DNA of 64,000 nt, taken from assembly GCA_945859605.1 (NCBI GenBank), contig OX243817.1, forward strand, positions 21,978,123 through 22,042,122, written 5' to 3'. This DNA comes from Lumbricus rubellus. Its lineage: Eukaryota > Annelida > Clitellata > Crassiclitellata > Lumbricidae. A program made the translations under genes and the position numbers. This document shows positions 10,847 through 22,069 of the stretch, in pieces (positions within the stretch are counted from its first letter, which is position 1; the number at the start of each line of letters is the position of its first letter). The notes beneath the pieces were generated by a model. The model did no database searches. It was not told the origin of the DNA and worked only from the letters and a program-made list of their open reading frames with translations.

Positions 10847-11866
10847 GTGCTATGCAACAGCTTCAAATGGCATTGGTATACGTCGATGTATTCAGCGATA
10901 GCTCAGTTAAACAGTGTTTCACGTGATCAGGTAAGATTAAGTGTAGCCTACAGTAACCGTAGGTTTCTGCAAAATTGCTTGTATTTTACAGTCCACCTGA
11001 ACTTGAAAACGACTCTGAGCCAACTGCCTCTTTGTAATATCTCGGGATTCTCTAGTCTGGAGAACCTCATCTGCGTGGTGTGTGGATGGTATAGGCCTAG
11101 TGGATATGATGCGAAAGATGTAATTAGGACAATTCGTTGTTACGAGGACGAAAATCCTTTTGACCTGCTTTGGATCATCTTGATAGAGGAGATCGATGAC
11201 CCTTGTGCCATTATTGAAGATGAACACTCTGATCGACTTTACGTATATGACTGCGAGCAGCAGTGTATCTATAAGCTATCTTTACATGGCCAAACGGCTG
11301 TGAGATTGCTCTGCGATGTAGAATGGCCGTTGCCTGCAGTGTCGACTTCAAGCGACGGTCGTCTACTTTTTGTGAAATGGGAAGAACCGTGCAGTCGTTT
11401 GGAAATCTACGGATCAGATGCTGAACTCATCGACAGTTTTCCACTTCCTTGTCATGTCCTGGATCCATCGAGTATCGTTCAGATATCCAGTGAACTGTTC
11501 TTCGTAGCTCACCGTTTACGAGATGGAAATGAGAGTTTATGTATAATAAGCCAGCTGACAAGAGATGGTAGATTTATACGTCAATTCAATCCTAAGAACG
11601 AATCGAGAGATCTGTTATACCCCTGTGATTTATCGATATATTCAGACGATCGTTGGTTGCTTGTGACTGATCTTCGCAATCGTAATGTGATGTTGTTTGA
11701 CACGTTCGATTTAGGCTGGCATCAAATTATTCTCACAATAGGAAATAATAATTATTTGTATTGGGGTTTTAGTCACGCTAGAAATAAGAACCAAATCTTT
11801 ACACTAGATTACCAAACGCTTTCCGTTTACGAAATTATTAGGCTAACAATGACGATTATCTTCTAG
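10847..11866 (+). CDS. NHL-type beta-propeller ORF (TRIM-NHL-like), probably a partial gene
   Basis: Open for 339 codons to TAG. From about residue 110 the protein has repeated propeller blades, e.g. DRLYVYDCEQQCIYKLSL, and a good NHL-like blade PCDLSIYSDDRWLLVTD followed by RNRNVMLFD. NHL propellers in TRIM and related proteins bind protein or RNA. No RING, B-box or coiled coil is visible upstream. The first Met is only the earliest in frame; the true start may lie in an upstream exon. A good donor motif (CAG|GTAAGA at 10930) and an acceptor-like TTTTACAG at 10991 exist, but joining them breaks the frame, so I leave the ORF unspliced. Function unknown. Confidence 0.6.
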   Translation: MLCNSFKWHWYTSMYSAIAQLNSVSRDQVRLSVAYSNRRFLQNCLYFTVHLNLKTTLSQLPLCNISGFSSLENLICVVCGWYRPSGYDAKDVIRTIRCYEDENPFDLLWIILIEEIDDPCAIIEDEHSDRLYVYDCEQQCIYKLSLHGQTAVRLLCDVEWPLPAVSTSSDGRLLFVKWEEPCSRLEIYGSDAELIDSFPLPCHVLDPSSIVQISSELFFVAHRLRDGNESLCIISQLTRDGRFIRQFNPKNESRDLLYPCDLSIYSDDRWLLVTDLRNRNVMLFDTFDLGWHQIILTIGNNNYLYWGFSHARNKNQIFTLDYQTLSVYEIIRLTMTIIF

Positions 11867-11869
11867 ACT

Positions 11870-13034
11870 GATTTTTTCTCTTTTTTCATTTTCTTAGTTA
11901 AGGTTTGATAGCTTTACAACACCAAGTTGTCTTAACTATAGGCCTAGATGTTTATGTCATAGGGCCTAGTTAAGACTGCATCATGTGTAGGCTATTTCCA
12001 GATTGTAAATACAAGATACATGTACTTGCCTATCTGTCATCTTGAATCTGAAAGAGAGCATAGGCAGCCCTACCAGTGGGACTTCTAATCTCTTCTGGGT
12101 TTCCGTTTGCAACCTATAGACTGTTTTGTATATGTAGCCTACTTCGCAAAAAATGTTCTGGTTATTTTGGTACATTAAAATTGATGATTATGGTTATGGT
12201 TATTTCTTAATGCAAGAGAATCACTGAACAAGTGAACATTTGCCGTGAATTCAGTTCGCATTCATAGACTAGTGCCGAATTAATTCTGAATTCACAAGAC
12301 AGTTATCTAATCTATCGCTATCTGTAATCATTAATAGTGGAGTAGTAGCGAAGGGTCCGTGTTTATTGAGTCAGTCCAATTATATTATAGGCTTAGCGCA
12401 AAAAACATGGAAGCGTCCACTGGCATTTCACTGTAAATAAATATCTTAAAGAATTGCATGACAATAGGTAGGCTAGCTAAAGTCGCACTTTTGAAGGCAT
12501 AATTTAAAATGCTTAGGCCTAATAATAATATTATATTTAAACTGCAGAATGTTAATTAATCATAATTCATCTGGAGAAGGGGCAATTCATTAAACTTCCG
12601 TTGTATTGGTGCATAATAAAAATGTGCTGTTGATTGTCATTGAGGTCGATATTTAGGCCTAGTGCATGTTTGCGATGTTGGTCGAATAACCAAATCTTGA
12701 AATCAAGAATCAAATAATTGAACTTGCCTCACATTAAATGAAAGGCAAATAGAGCTTTTAGCACTCAAGTAAAAGTAAGACTAGCCTACTCATAAGTAAA
12801 GTTAAGAAGTTCTTCAAAGTGAGAGCAGAAATACCCGGCCAGTAGTGTAAAGTATGTCACCGCATGTACTGGGTTCTAAGACAATTACCCCCACCCCGTT
12901 GTATTATCTGGGTCCCATCTTGAGAGCATGATGCCTTTATTGCCACATCTGCACTTTACAAATTAAAACATACATAGATGTGTGCACGCTTGCGTAAATG
13001 CATAGGCTACCTGTACACACATGTAGGCCTATGA
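11870..13034. other. No recognisable gene
   Basis: AT-rich spacer between the NHL ORF and the lectin exon relic. Nothing beyond short palindromes. Confidence 0.5.
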
Positions 13035-13079
13035 GTACAGACCACCACCGTAGGTGAATGGCAACGAATAGTTTTCTAC
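13035..13079 (-). pseudogene. Relic of the cysteine exon from a fourth lectin copy
   Basis: These 45 bp match 16116-16160 inside gene A exon 3 at 43 positions. One change turns the first Cys codon TGT into TAT, and the frame meets a stop just past the match. Similarity ends abruptly on both sides; no FReD or signal exon lies beside it. Confidence 0.75.
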
Positions 13080-13574
13080 TACATGGTGTAATTCTTTCAC
13101 CTTCTTTCACTCTTTAGTTTCTTTTGTTCGTATCGAAAGCGTCGAGTTGGGGGAGGGGAACTTTTGCCACGTGAGAGAGAGAGAGACGCATGACGCCACA
13201 TGCCAAAGATCAACATTAATGTTTCAACATTCTCTTTGAGCAGCTGTCGTTCACGCTATTTTGAGAGCTTTGTGACAACATCTTCAAAAGCATAGACAAT
13301 GCAGGATGTTCAACTTCAGCGCCGTGTGTCTTGATACAACGAGTGCCACAGTGTGACAGTGTCGGCAGAAAGGAATGGTGTCTGATAATAATTATCACAC
13401 ATGATTTTGTATGCAGTTCCAGACGAATAATTGCCAATAATAAATTGCAAGATTTTCCTTCACGTTATGCATTTGGTTATTATAATTCAGGATTGCATGG
13501 TAGATTAGTTCCATTATACCCAGAGCTTTTCTGGTTTTTTATTGAGCGTGTACAGTGTACACTGTACACTGTAC

Positions 13575-14010
13575 AAGGAGCTCGTTCCATAATTGTCTCA
13601 CCAGAAATAAACGCCGTCAGAAGTTTTGTTTCGTTAATGGTCTCAAATGACGTTGATTGATTGATGCACACAGTTTTGCACAGTCATGGCAATAAGGAAG
13701 CAGAGGTCGGTTGCCTCTTGAGTCAGACAGTTCGTAGAAGCCATTTTTCTAACCATATTCAATGGAAAATCATTGAAATTTTTCAAGCATGGCAGTAGTT
13801 ATTTTGTAAGCCACGATCGCTTAATTAATTCATTAGCTAAAAGTTAGCAGGATCCACACATTTTTATTGCAAAATTTGCTTTTTTCATGTCACCATTGAC
13901 TTTAGCAAATGTCTTTGACCATGCATGCCAGTCAGACAGTGCATTAGTACTGGTTTCAATTACAACTGGCCGAGCATTACTCTGCCTTAGGTTTATACGA
14001 ACTTCTTATT
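13575..14010. repeat. Duplicated flank, paralogous to 22070-22665 upstream of gene A
   Basis: Shared blocks in the same order include TTTTGTTTCGTTAATGGTCT, GGAAGCAG-x-GTCGGTTG, TATTCAATGGAAAA and CAGTCAGACAGTGCATTA. The copy at 22 kb lies just 5' of gene A and is interrupted by SINE-like sequence around 22350-22525. With the exon relic at 13035 this outlines a decayed gene copy in the same orientation. Confidence 0.7.
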
Positions 14011-14149
14011 GTCTACCAGTTCCAATGGAGTTCCATCCGGCAAAGAAAATTATATTAAGCACTTTATTAGTCATGAAGGCAGTAAGAATAAAAATATCAA
14101 ACGTCACAGGCAACAATAAAACTCATGACCTGCGTTATGCGCAAATGCT

Positions 14150-14595
14150 CAAAGGCGGAGACTTGATCCCGGCATTGGGTGGGGTCGAACGAGCGAGTAA
14201 TGGTAGCATAATCAGCTGTCATATTAATAAAAAAAATGCTTATTTTTCAATGCTATAGTCATGGTTTAAGGCTTCAGAGTTTCGCCTCCCAATTGCTCAC
14301 AATTTTTGGATTTTCCGCTCTCTAAGCTTAACAAAATTACAAAGTTTTACAAACGATTTCAGTGGTTAGAGACTTGGAAAATGATCCCACCCATTGTTTA
14401 AAGTTTTTATTTGCAAACTGCAATGGTAGCATTTCAGCTGTCATCTTGACTAAACTGCTCCTTATGAATAAACACTGCGGAAATGTATAACGATATTTCT
14501 TAGATATTGGAGGGGTTATTCATCTCCGTTGCCATCACAAACGTTGGGCTATCGTTCTCTCCCCCCCCCCCCCCGCCCCCAAGTCTCCGCCTATG
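14150..14595. mobile_element. hAT-like MITE, GGCGGAGACTTG family
   Basis: Ends CAAAGGCGGAGACTTG and, inverted, CATAGGCGGAGACTTG. Flanks CAAATGCT and GCAATGCT agree at 6 of 8. A fragment with the same end motif lies at about 20731. Confidence 0.65.
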
Positions 14596-14921
14596 GCAAT
14601 GCTGTATAAACAATCTTAAACAAGTAACATGCGAAAATGTTTGTAAGTTTCATAAATGAAATTATATTTACTATTCAAGATAACGACGAGCTCGGAATGA
14701 TATAGAAAAAGTTCATCAAAGTTTAGCTTACACCATGAAACATTCTGAAATAGTAGCCAAAGAACATCATGTTACAACACTCCATATAAAAATAATGCGA
14801 TAAATCCGTTAATTTTAGAAGGTCAGAGAACGTATGTTTGGTGTCATGTAATCATTTTTATAGCCAATAAATAATGAATAAAAGCTTGATCGCCGTAGGC
14901 GTCCCTTAGAAATGCACGATA

Positions 14922-14927
14922 TTTATT
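14922..14927 (-). promoter_or_regulatory. Possible poly(A) signal of gene A
   Basis: AATAAA on the minus strand, about 230 nt past the gene A stop codon. Position is plausible, but the AT-rich context makes chance occurrence common. Confidence 0.35.
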
Positions 14928-15159
14928 ATGCACCCCCGAATAGTCCGGGTCCGAACAGTCCGCTCCGAATTTCCGCTCCGAATTGTCCGGGTTCGAATTG
15001 TCCGGAAAACAATTGTTTCCCATTCTAACAGGCGTCACAATAATTTCTATGCTGTAAAAAGGGTCCGTGCATTATTTGTTTCAATTTGTGCAAAATGTCC
15101 AATTGATCAGCTTGTCCATTTGTCCAGAAAGAATCAAGGGATCTAAGATCGAATATGTC

Positions 15160-15761
15160 TTAGAAACGCTTAATCATCATTCGGCAGGTCTTGACGATAG
15201 GTGATTGGGTCAGTCCTAGATCTTGCAAAGGAAACCAGGTTAAACCCTCCAATGCACCGTACAAGCTGTTTAGACATGCGTCACAGCAATCATTATACCA
15301 AAAGCCGCTCGGGAATACATTAGCACACTGCATCTTCTTCGGGGTGTTGTCTCGATCGGGAGTTGAAAATTTCATTCCGTTCTGATTCCCGCTCTTGAGG
15401 GCATCGCCTGCATCTCCCACGTAACGAGACACATTCAGCGCGTAGCCAAGTGATTCGGATGTTATGACGAATGAATCGTATTCTGCTGAAAACCAGTTTC
15501 CCTCTGCCATAGATTGTAGCTCGATGCGTAGACGGTAGGGGGCGTTACTTGTTAGTTGGTACATTTTCTCAAGGCCAAGCCAGAAGTTGTTGTTGATGTT
15601 CCCGAAGCCTGCTTTGTAGAACATCCAGTTTTTGTTGAAGTCGACGCTTCCGTCCACTCTCTGTTGGATGACGATCCAGTTGTTGATCGACATCAGTGGT
15701 GTGTCGATGGTGAAGTTTGTAATTGTCACATTCACCGTCACATATGAAGCCATGAAAGATC
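15160..15761 (-). CDS. Gene A exon 4: fibrinogen-related domain
   Basis: About 200 codons after acceptor TATGTGCAG, ending in TAA. FReD landmarks in order: INNWIVIQQRVDGSVDF, FWLGLEKMYQLT, AEYDSF, YVGDAGDAL, NGMKFST, then the calcium-loop region DRDNT and a cysteine-rich C-terminal segment. The canonical D-x-D-N-D loop is altered (Thr for the last Asp). The N-terminal FReD cysteine is missing, so the first disulfide is lost, while the C-terminal Cys pair remains with extra cysteines. Confidence 0.9.
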
Positions 15762-18700
15762 CTGCACATAATGATTGTTCAAATCACAACATATATTTAG
15801 AGTGACCTACGCAGCTATGAGACTCAGACCATGAGCTACAATGGAACGATTCAGAGTGTTTTCAAAATCTTAATATACCGTAATTATGAAATTCACACAG
15901 TTTTTCTGTTATAATTATCAAAAGCGGGAGACATCCGTAAATAAGATCCTACCTTTTCGCAAGAAACTGCTAATAAGAAAACCGAATTATTCTGGAGCTC
16001 AAGTAATTTACGTATAAAGGTCTGAAAATTACTGACCGATACAGACTGTTGGGGTTCGATTTTCAACTAGGCATCCATTACAGCCGTCAACAGTCATGTT
16101 CTTGGCACAGCCGTTGTACAGACCACCGCCGTAGGTGAATGGCAACGAACAGTTTTCTACAGGAATCCCTGTACACACAACTAACCTTTAAAGTTATTGC
16201 AAACCATAAGCAACCAGGGCCGTCTTATGGTCATCGTAAGCCCTAGGCACTTTTGCATACTGATCTATTCCTAGGCCCCTAGGGCCTATCCAACTCAACT
16301 CTGCATTAATTCAAATTGCAACACATTTACATTAGCCTATTTCTTAAAATTATGCTAAACCATGTTTTGTGAACGTATTTCAGTTTTGATTTTAAATCTC
16401 AATCTACTTTATCAACTGAAGAAATAGTGATTAGAGCAAAAGCATTAATTGAGATATATCCATGTGATCTAGAAGATGCATTTATTGACGAATTTCTTTG
16501 TTTTCTCGAATGTTTGCAGATAGTAAATCTGTAGCTGAAATGATTAGGTCACAAATAGCTGACAAGCTGGTCTCCAGTTTTCCAAATGTCAATATTCCTT
16601 TTCGAATTTATCTTTCTAACTTTGGAACAAGTTGTGAAGGTGGACGTTCTTTTCGAAACAGAAAAATATCAAAAATTACCTTTGGTCAACGATGGGACAG
16701 TCACGATTATCCTCCTTTGCATTACTTTCAATTGAAAACGACTTAATGCGAGAAATGACATTTGAAGACGTTATAAGCGATTTCGCGAATGCAAAGAGCC
16801 GCCAAGTTAACATAATATAGCTTAGCTACTGTTACTGTTTCATTGGCTAACTCTAGTCTTGAAAAAAGTTAGCAAGTTTTCGTTTTCTATTTGTTTTTTC
16901 CGGTCATTGACCAATCACTGCATATATATTTTATATTTTTTCTCAGGATTTCGTAGGCCCCTAAAAAGTTCGTAGGACCTAGGCACAGTGCCTACTGTGC
17001 CTACTGGATAAGATGGCCCTGTAAGCAACAAAGCAATTATTAAACTGTATATGTATTTATTAAGGCCTATACGTACTTTAGTCGAGTGGAGTATACGATA
17101 ACATGGGGTGCATACATGGGCGCCCGCAGGATTTTTTGCAGGGGGGGTCAGTCACGACTAGGAGAGTTAAGATACAAAAAGCCATTAAAAATGTAGCAGC
17201 TTACACAATTACATTGTCTCGGGATAACGTACTAGGCTACTAGGACTAGGAGTCTTTTGCAATTATGTAGACGAACAAAATCTGTCAACAATTTCCGCTC
17301 ATAGATTTACGGCACATATTATTTATTTTGTACAGGGTGGGTCATAAAAAGTACCCTTTCAGGTTTTGCCAATATCTTTGCCAGAAGTAAGAATAATTTC
17401 AAAATGAAATTTTACAGTCTTAAATACATTTCATATTTACACATGATGGCCAAATGTCATCAAAATATTTCAAACAGAACAAAAATTATATCACTTTTAG
17501 TGCGACCACCCATTTTTTTAGGTGCTCTCAGTCCACTGAGACAAGGATAAACAGAAGACTTAGTTGAAAGAATCAGCAGATAATGATGGGTGAACCCATA
17601 GCAACCAGAAAGGAACAATGTTCAAAGAAAGAAAATTATTCATAGTAGGCCTAGTATAGGACATGTATGTCGGACAATTAAAGTCTGTCCAATCATTATA
17701 TTTAAAAAACTCATTACTTAGTGTGATTTCCAGTTCAATAGACGTCACATAAAAGACTTGGTGAATCCGTTGGGGTGATTGCGGAGTGGTGTGCGGTTGG
17801 AAGGCGACGACACAGACCAGTTGACGACTGATGTATAGCTTTAGTTCTGCAGTGCATTAATGGCAGGTCGAAAATTTGGTCTGTGAACCCAGTGTGTCGT
17901 TTCGGGTACTGCTCTAGCTGTTGCCGTCATATTGTGCGGACCATAACGGCTAACAGGTATGTAGGCAAAATAGGTCAACTGGTGGAACAATTGGCCAAAT
18001 TGAAAGAGTGGCAAATGCATCCTTCCCGTTTTACCACTGATATTTTTCAGAAAGTGTCATTATTAATATTTTGTCATGATTTCCAGGGGGTCACGCGACC
18101 CCCCTTGACCTATGCTGCGGGCGCCCATGGGTGCATAAAATAATATGGGGCCTATTATGTGCTTGCATTTAATTTCGCTTGAGAGATGAATAGGAAAAAT
18201 CATGATTTCTTAGGAAGTCCAAATTAACATCCGCAATGCATTACCAGACAAATATTGACAGAAATCCTCTGTTGAATAAGTTTAGCCATAGGCTACATCT
18301 CCTGACGAACGAGTAGATCAATATACATGTAGGCCTACTTACCTACGTAGGGCTGATCCCTTTGAATCTGAAAACACAACTATTGCCATGAGTAAAATAC
18401 TGTTTCTTTAGAGAAACAATTCAGCTAACATAATAAGATTTCAAAAATTGCCTAGAGGCATAAAAAATATTTGGATAAAGCAAGAATTGACATTATTTTA
18501 CTTTCCCAAACATCCATATTTTGGACCCCATGTGAATTCAGATAATAATCATATAGGGCCTATATTATATATAAACCTCATCATGAGTTAGTAGAAATTA
18601 ATTACAGCGTAGGCCTGGCCTACACATAAGACTTTGTAGCGTATGTAGAGTTAAGTATCTCTGTAGTAAATTTTGTCCCATCTAAGAATTTCCGTAGCCT

Positions 18701-20081
18701 GCATGCTTGCGTACAAATAGTCTCCTAAATAGCCTATGCTTACTTTAATAAATTTACAGAAATAGGTCAGTAGAGTTTGTAGCAACTCGTATCGTGGCCG
18801 TAGGCTATTATAGACATCAGTTGAAGTGTCATCCTCGTTCTTCTCTGCTTGAAGACTTTCTTATTTTTTCGGAGTGCCACCCCGAGAACGCCTCCTATTA
18901 TAACCAGTAAGAACTTACTGAATGAGGCGCTTTCTTAATTCTCAAGTATGTTATATAGTCAATTTGTTTTGGTTCATATGCAACTTTGTAAACTTACACA
19001 TTTTGCAGTAAACTTTCAGAATGAAGCTCACAGCTCATCTACAGATATGCATACACCAACTATACAAAGATTTATATGATGATGATGGTTCTCTGTCCGA
19101 AGGCAGGTTCATTGGCTTTACGCCCCTGGGGATGACATGAGTGAGGTGGTTTCCCGTTGCCTTCCACACAGAATATGATGCGTAAGCAACTTGCCCAAGG
19201 TCGCTCCGCAGCAGCTTGCGCCCCTGCGTCCCATGCATGCTAGCCCGAGATATCTAAATCTCTGAATGTCAACTCCTAGCCCGGGGCTTGAACCGCAGTC
19301 CGTTTCAACCAACAGACGTATGCCGCTCTCGCTTACCGGTGTAGCTAACTAGCCCAGCAAAGATTTATGTAACTAATGCCAATATGTCTGGAATAAGTTA
19401 CCTAGCAGTCTCCATGATGAACTTCTAGGTTCTTCTTTGCCCCATTTTCGCAAGCGCTTGAAAACCATTCACTTTGATTGTGGCTTGATGCTGTCAGGTC
19501 GGGAGCGCCTCTGAGGAGTTTATCTTAAAATGGCGCTAGAGAAATTCATGATTACGATTACGATAATGCACTGCCACTGAGACCTGCGAAACGAACTAAT
19601 AGATTCTATCAGCATTTCAGATTATTATACGCAAAGGCAATCACGAGAATAACTTTCATGTAGAAATAATCAAGTTATAGGCTACCATTGCCGAAACTGG
19701 CGCAAGATTAATATTTTTCAGCAACCAGACTCATTTAAGTCTCAGAGCTTATAATATAGCAACGTGTTTAACCTGATAATGGATGCACGACAGAGACTGT
19801 TCATAGCACTTTGGTCGACTGAAGAAGACATCGCAGGATTTGTCCACACTGTCATAGTTGAAGTTCTCACAGTACGAGAATCGCTGACACTGAAGGGCGC
19901 AGTCCAGAACTGAATCCAATGAAAAAGAATCGGAAGGTTGGTCGACGGCGCATAGTTGTAATCCAGGTGAAGCCACCGACACTTGGAACTGACGCACATC
20001 AGACAACTGATCGCATGATAATACGATGGCATCCCCGAATGCACAACAGAAAATTACACCGAGTACCGAAGATATCAACAT
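15160..20081 (-). CDS. Gene A: secreted PAN / FN2-like / fibrinogen-domain (FReD) lectin, 4 exons
   Basis: Probable secreted pattern-recognition lectin of the FREP/ficolin type. Exons on the minus strand: 20081-19773 (signal peptide plus PAN/apple-like domain), 18367-18343 (25-nt micro-exon), 16168-16037 (cysteine exon), 15761-15160 (FReD and stop TAA). All splice sites are GT-AG with phases 0, 1, 1, and the total of 1068 nt is exactly 356 codons. The start is the Met of MLISSVLGV, which opens a hydrophobic signal peptide; an in-frame Met 57 nt upstream precedes a charged stretch and is less likely. Intron 2 (2174 bp) is mostly two hAT-like insertions totalling 1822 bp. Seen: ORFs, splice motifs and cysteine spacing. 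Known of the family: FReDs bind acetylated sugars or microbial surfaces. Inferred: an immune or recognition role. Confidence 0.88.
16037..16168 (-). CDS. Gene A exon 3: cysteine-rich FN2-like module
   Basis: 132 nt, acceptor GTGTGTACAG, donor ATCG|GTCAGT. It encodes IPVENCSLPFTYGGGLYNGC followed by three more cysteines. The C-x2-PF-x-Y-x7-C start matches the fibronectin type II pattern, but the tryptophan before the third Cys is absent, so this is a divergent FN2 or an unnamed module. The NCS sequon suggests N-glycosylation and is shared by all three genes. Confidence 0.85.
16215..17021. mobile_element. hAT element remnant in intron 2 of gene A
   Basis: Ends CAGGGCCGTCTTATGG and, inverted, CAGGGCCATCTTATCC. 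Perfect 8-bp duplication TAAGCAAC (16207-16214, 17022-17029). It retains the C-terminal transposase dimerisation region in two frames: SSFPNVNIPFRIYLSNFGTS, then SIENDLMREMTFEDVISDFA. Internally deleted and frameshifted. A shorter member of the same family is at 38286. Confidence 0.9.
16498..16810 (+). pseudogene. hAT transposase C-terminal dimerisation fragment
   Basis: Homology by eye to the hAT dimerisation segment (FPNVNIAFRIYL... ERSF... LSIENDL...). A frameshift between HYFQ and SIEND and no DDE core make it inactive. Confidence 0.75.
17115..18129. mobile_element. hAT-like element in intron 2 of gene A
   Basis: Ends CATGGGCGCCCGCAG in perfect inverted orientation. Perfect 8-bp duplication GGTGCATA (17107-17114, 18130-18137). 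Carries a nested half-element from 17333 (CAGGGTGGGTCATAAAAAGT), related to the mariner-like element at 60579. Confidence 0.9.
18343..18367 (-). CDS. Gene A exon 2: 25-nt micro-exon
   Basis: A 25-nt exon between acceptor TTGTGTTTTCAG and donor GTAAGTAG, both strong. It encodes IQRDQPYV plus the first base of a Gly codon. It is needed to join exon 1 (phase 0) to the cysteine exon (phase 1): without it the next exon hits a stop after three codons. Genes B and C have an exon of identical length and similar peptide at the same place. Confidence 0.85.
19083..19355 (-). mobile_element. tRNA-derived SINE, family 1
   Basis: Intact copy with tRNA-like A and B boxes at the high-coordinate end and a short ATC-rich tail near 19085. 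Lies between exons 1 and 2 of gene A, in the same orientation. Confidence 0.85.
19773..20081 (-). CDS. Gene A exon 1: signal peptide and PAN/apple-like domain
   Basis: 103 codons. A hydrophobic leader ending near FCCAFGDA is followed by an eight-cysteine module with the core C-x3-C-x5-C-x-NFNY, typical of PAN/apple-like folds, and closing in CIHYQ. The donor is CAG|GTTAAA directly after that Gln, phase 0. Exon 1 of genes B and C ends with the same C-x-HYQ motif. Confidence 0.87.
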
Positions 20082-20366
20082 GTTCGAATTTAAAATATTC
20101 CGCCGTTTAAGATATAAAAAAACGTTGAGTGTTTCCATTCAGCAGACCTAGGCTACTCTTCTATATCGTTCTTGTTTTTCCTATATATTTATTAGCATCC
20201 AGTTCTGTTGTTTTGTTTCCTATCAATGTAGCAATGCATATAGGTCTAGACTATTACTCTGAACTCTGTCATAGAAACCTACTTTGTGTATCATAGTCTA
20301 CATCAGCACAATTCTTCGCTTACGAATTATTGCTTCATATTGTCTTCCATATCGCACATCACCAGC

Positions 20367-20460
20367 ACGACGAACTGCTTAAGATCGTCGGCGTTATGAA
20401 ATGGATATAAAACCTTTTATATCCATTGCATATCGCCGACGATCTCAAGCAGTTGGTCGT
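20367..20460. repeat. 94-nt hairpin upstream of gene A
   Basis: Arms run from ACGACGAACTGCTTAAGATC to the complementary GATCTCAAGCAGTTGGTCGT, with a short A/T loop at about 20412. About 290 bp 5' of the start codon of gene A. Could be a palindromic MITE or a small-RNA precursor. Confidence 0.65.
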
Positions 20461-20544
20461 CAGGATTGGCTGTTAGCTGTGGTCGTGAAGTGAAGGCCAT
20501 CAAACTCATCGCAACGCCATGGATTGACAGTCGCCAGGCGTCGC

Positions 20545-20652
20545 TACATACATGTATATTGATTATAATATATATATATATAATATATATATAGATCTAT
20601 ATATTATACAATATACATGTACATAATATGTATATATATATATTATATATTC
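20545..20652. repeat. (TA)n palindrome
   Basis: AT-only imperfect palindrome. No other content. Confidence 0.8.
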
Positions 20653-21283
20653 AGGTAGGCTATTCGGTTATTGCTAGATGCTGACCAAAACGCAACCAAA
20701 CAGAACAAACATGCGCGCATCTGTCTCACGACATGGGCGGAGACTTAGGGGGACGGGGGGACGGTCCCCCTCAATGAATGTGGTAGGGGACGGCCCATGC
20801 ATTTGCCCCCCTCCCAATCATTAAGTGTCAGAACATAGACACCTCATGAACACACTGACTGCACTGGTGACGTTACGAAGTTAGAATAAGAGATTAGGCT
20901 ATAATAGGTCGTCAAATTTTTTGACAGAGGAAACTGGTTTTTTGCCATGTTAGCGAGCGCTCTATTCGAGCTGATTAAAAGCTTTACTCGATGAATTTTT
21001 CTCGTCATTTTGAAACAGCGTAAGGGTGCATTATTCTGTGTGGAGGAATCAGTTAAACTTAGTGTTGTTAGCATGCACCCAAAGTCCACTGCTGCAAAAA
21101 TGAGCGTAGGCGCTGCTTTTGACTGTGCTATTCTTTTCACCGACTTGCAAATTTTGGTTTTTGGAAGTCGTCATCATATGCACATGCGTGATATAAACAG
21201 AATTTAAAGCTCTCCTTATTTCTTCAATTATATGCTTACAGTATCTGAGAAAAATTCTGTAACTGCTAGTGTTTAAGCTACCG

Positions 21284-21372
21284 AACCCACTGCTGTAAAG
21301 CCGACCTGCGTGTCGTGCTATATTGGGCCGTATTTCGTATAACCTGTACCCGCAATCATTCTGCATGTGGTT
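21284..21372 (+). mobile_element. SINE family 4 fragment
   Basis: About 90 bp matching, in inverse orientation, the body at 39876-39966, including GACCTGCGTGTCGTGCTATA. The tRNA head is absent. Confidence 0.68.
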
Positions 21373-21522
21373 TGTCAGATTAAATCATTAAAGAATAATA
21401 ATTATAATATTATTACTCCGTGTTACGGTGTTGGTAACTTTAACTCCAACTGGGCAATGCCGAGAATAAAAGAGCTTCAGAACTCTTTCCCTGGTAGCCT
21501 ACATGGGCTAATGATAATCTAT

Positions 21523-21817
21523 CAAGGTCGTAGCTTGGTGCACGGTGTTTTGTGTGTTTGAACACCCACCCACCCCAATGAAATAATGTAAAAATGAAAT
21601 AATGCATTTACTAGCATATGATGTAAGAACTACGAGTACTTCATTGACTCTTATTTTTATTTCCATGTGATATTTGACAGATGATTAGATCCAACACTGT
21701 TATGAAAGCTCACTCTTCTCCAAAAGCCATCAGTCAATTGATTCGGTGGCTTGTCGGCGTGTTCAAGATCCGGACAAACACCCCCCCCCCCACAAAAAAA
21801 TCCTGGCTACGGTCTTG
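21523..21817. mobile_element. hAT-like MITE, 295 bp
   Basis: Inverted ends CAAGGTCGTAGC and CAAGACCGTAGC. 8-bp flanks TAATCTAT and TAGTCTAT (7 of 8). Confidence 0.72.
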
Positions 21818-22069
21818 TAGTCTATGCACATTCACTTAGCCTTGCTCCGATCGATATTATATTTCTATATAGGCCTAGGCGCTCTCATAGAGGCTTGGTC
21901 GTCAAAGAAATGTCCGCTGTTGCTGGTGTTGCTGGTACATAGGCCTATCCCTATTCGTATCAATGACGACTCTGATTTGTAATATACTCACGTTCATCAA
22001 AAACCTTCTGTTGCCTTCCTACTGCATGGTAGGCTACATTAGTGATCTATTCTGCTCCATTGTGGACCG

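Noticed and set aside
10931..10991. 61-nt intron in the NHL ORF (good donor, fair acceptor)
   Set aside because: Splicing shifts the frame and brings an upstream stop in frame, while the unspliced frame is open.
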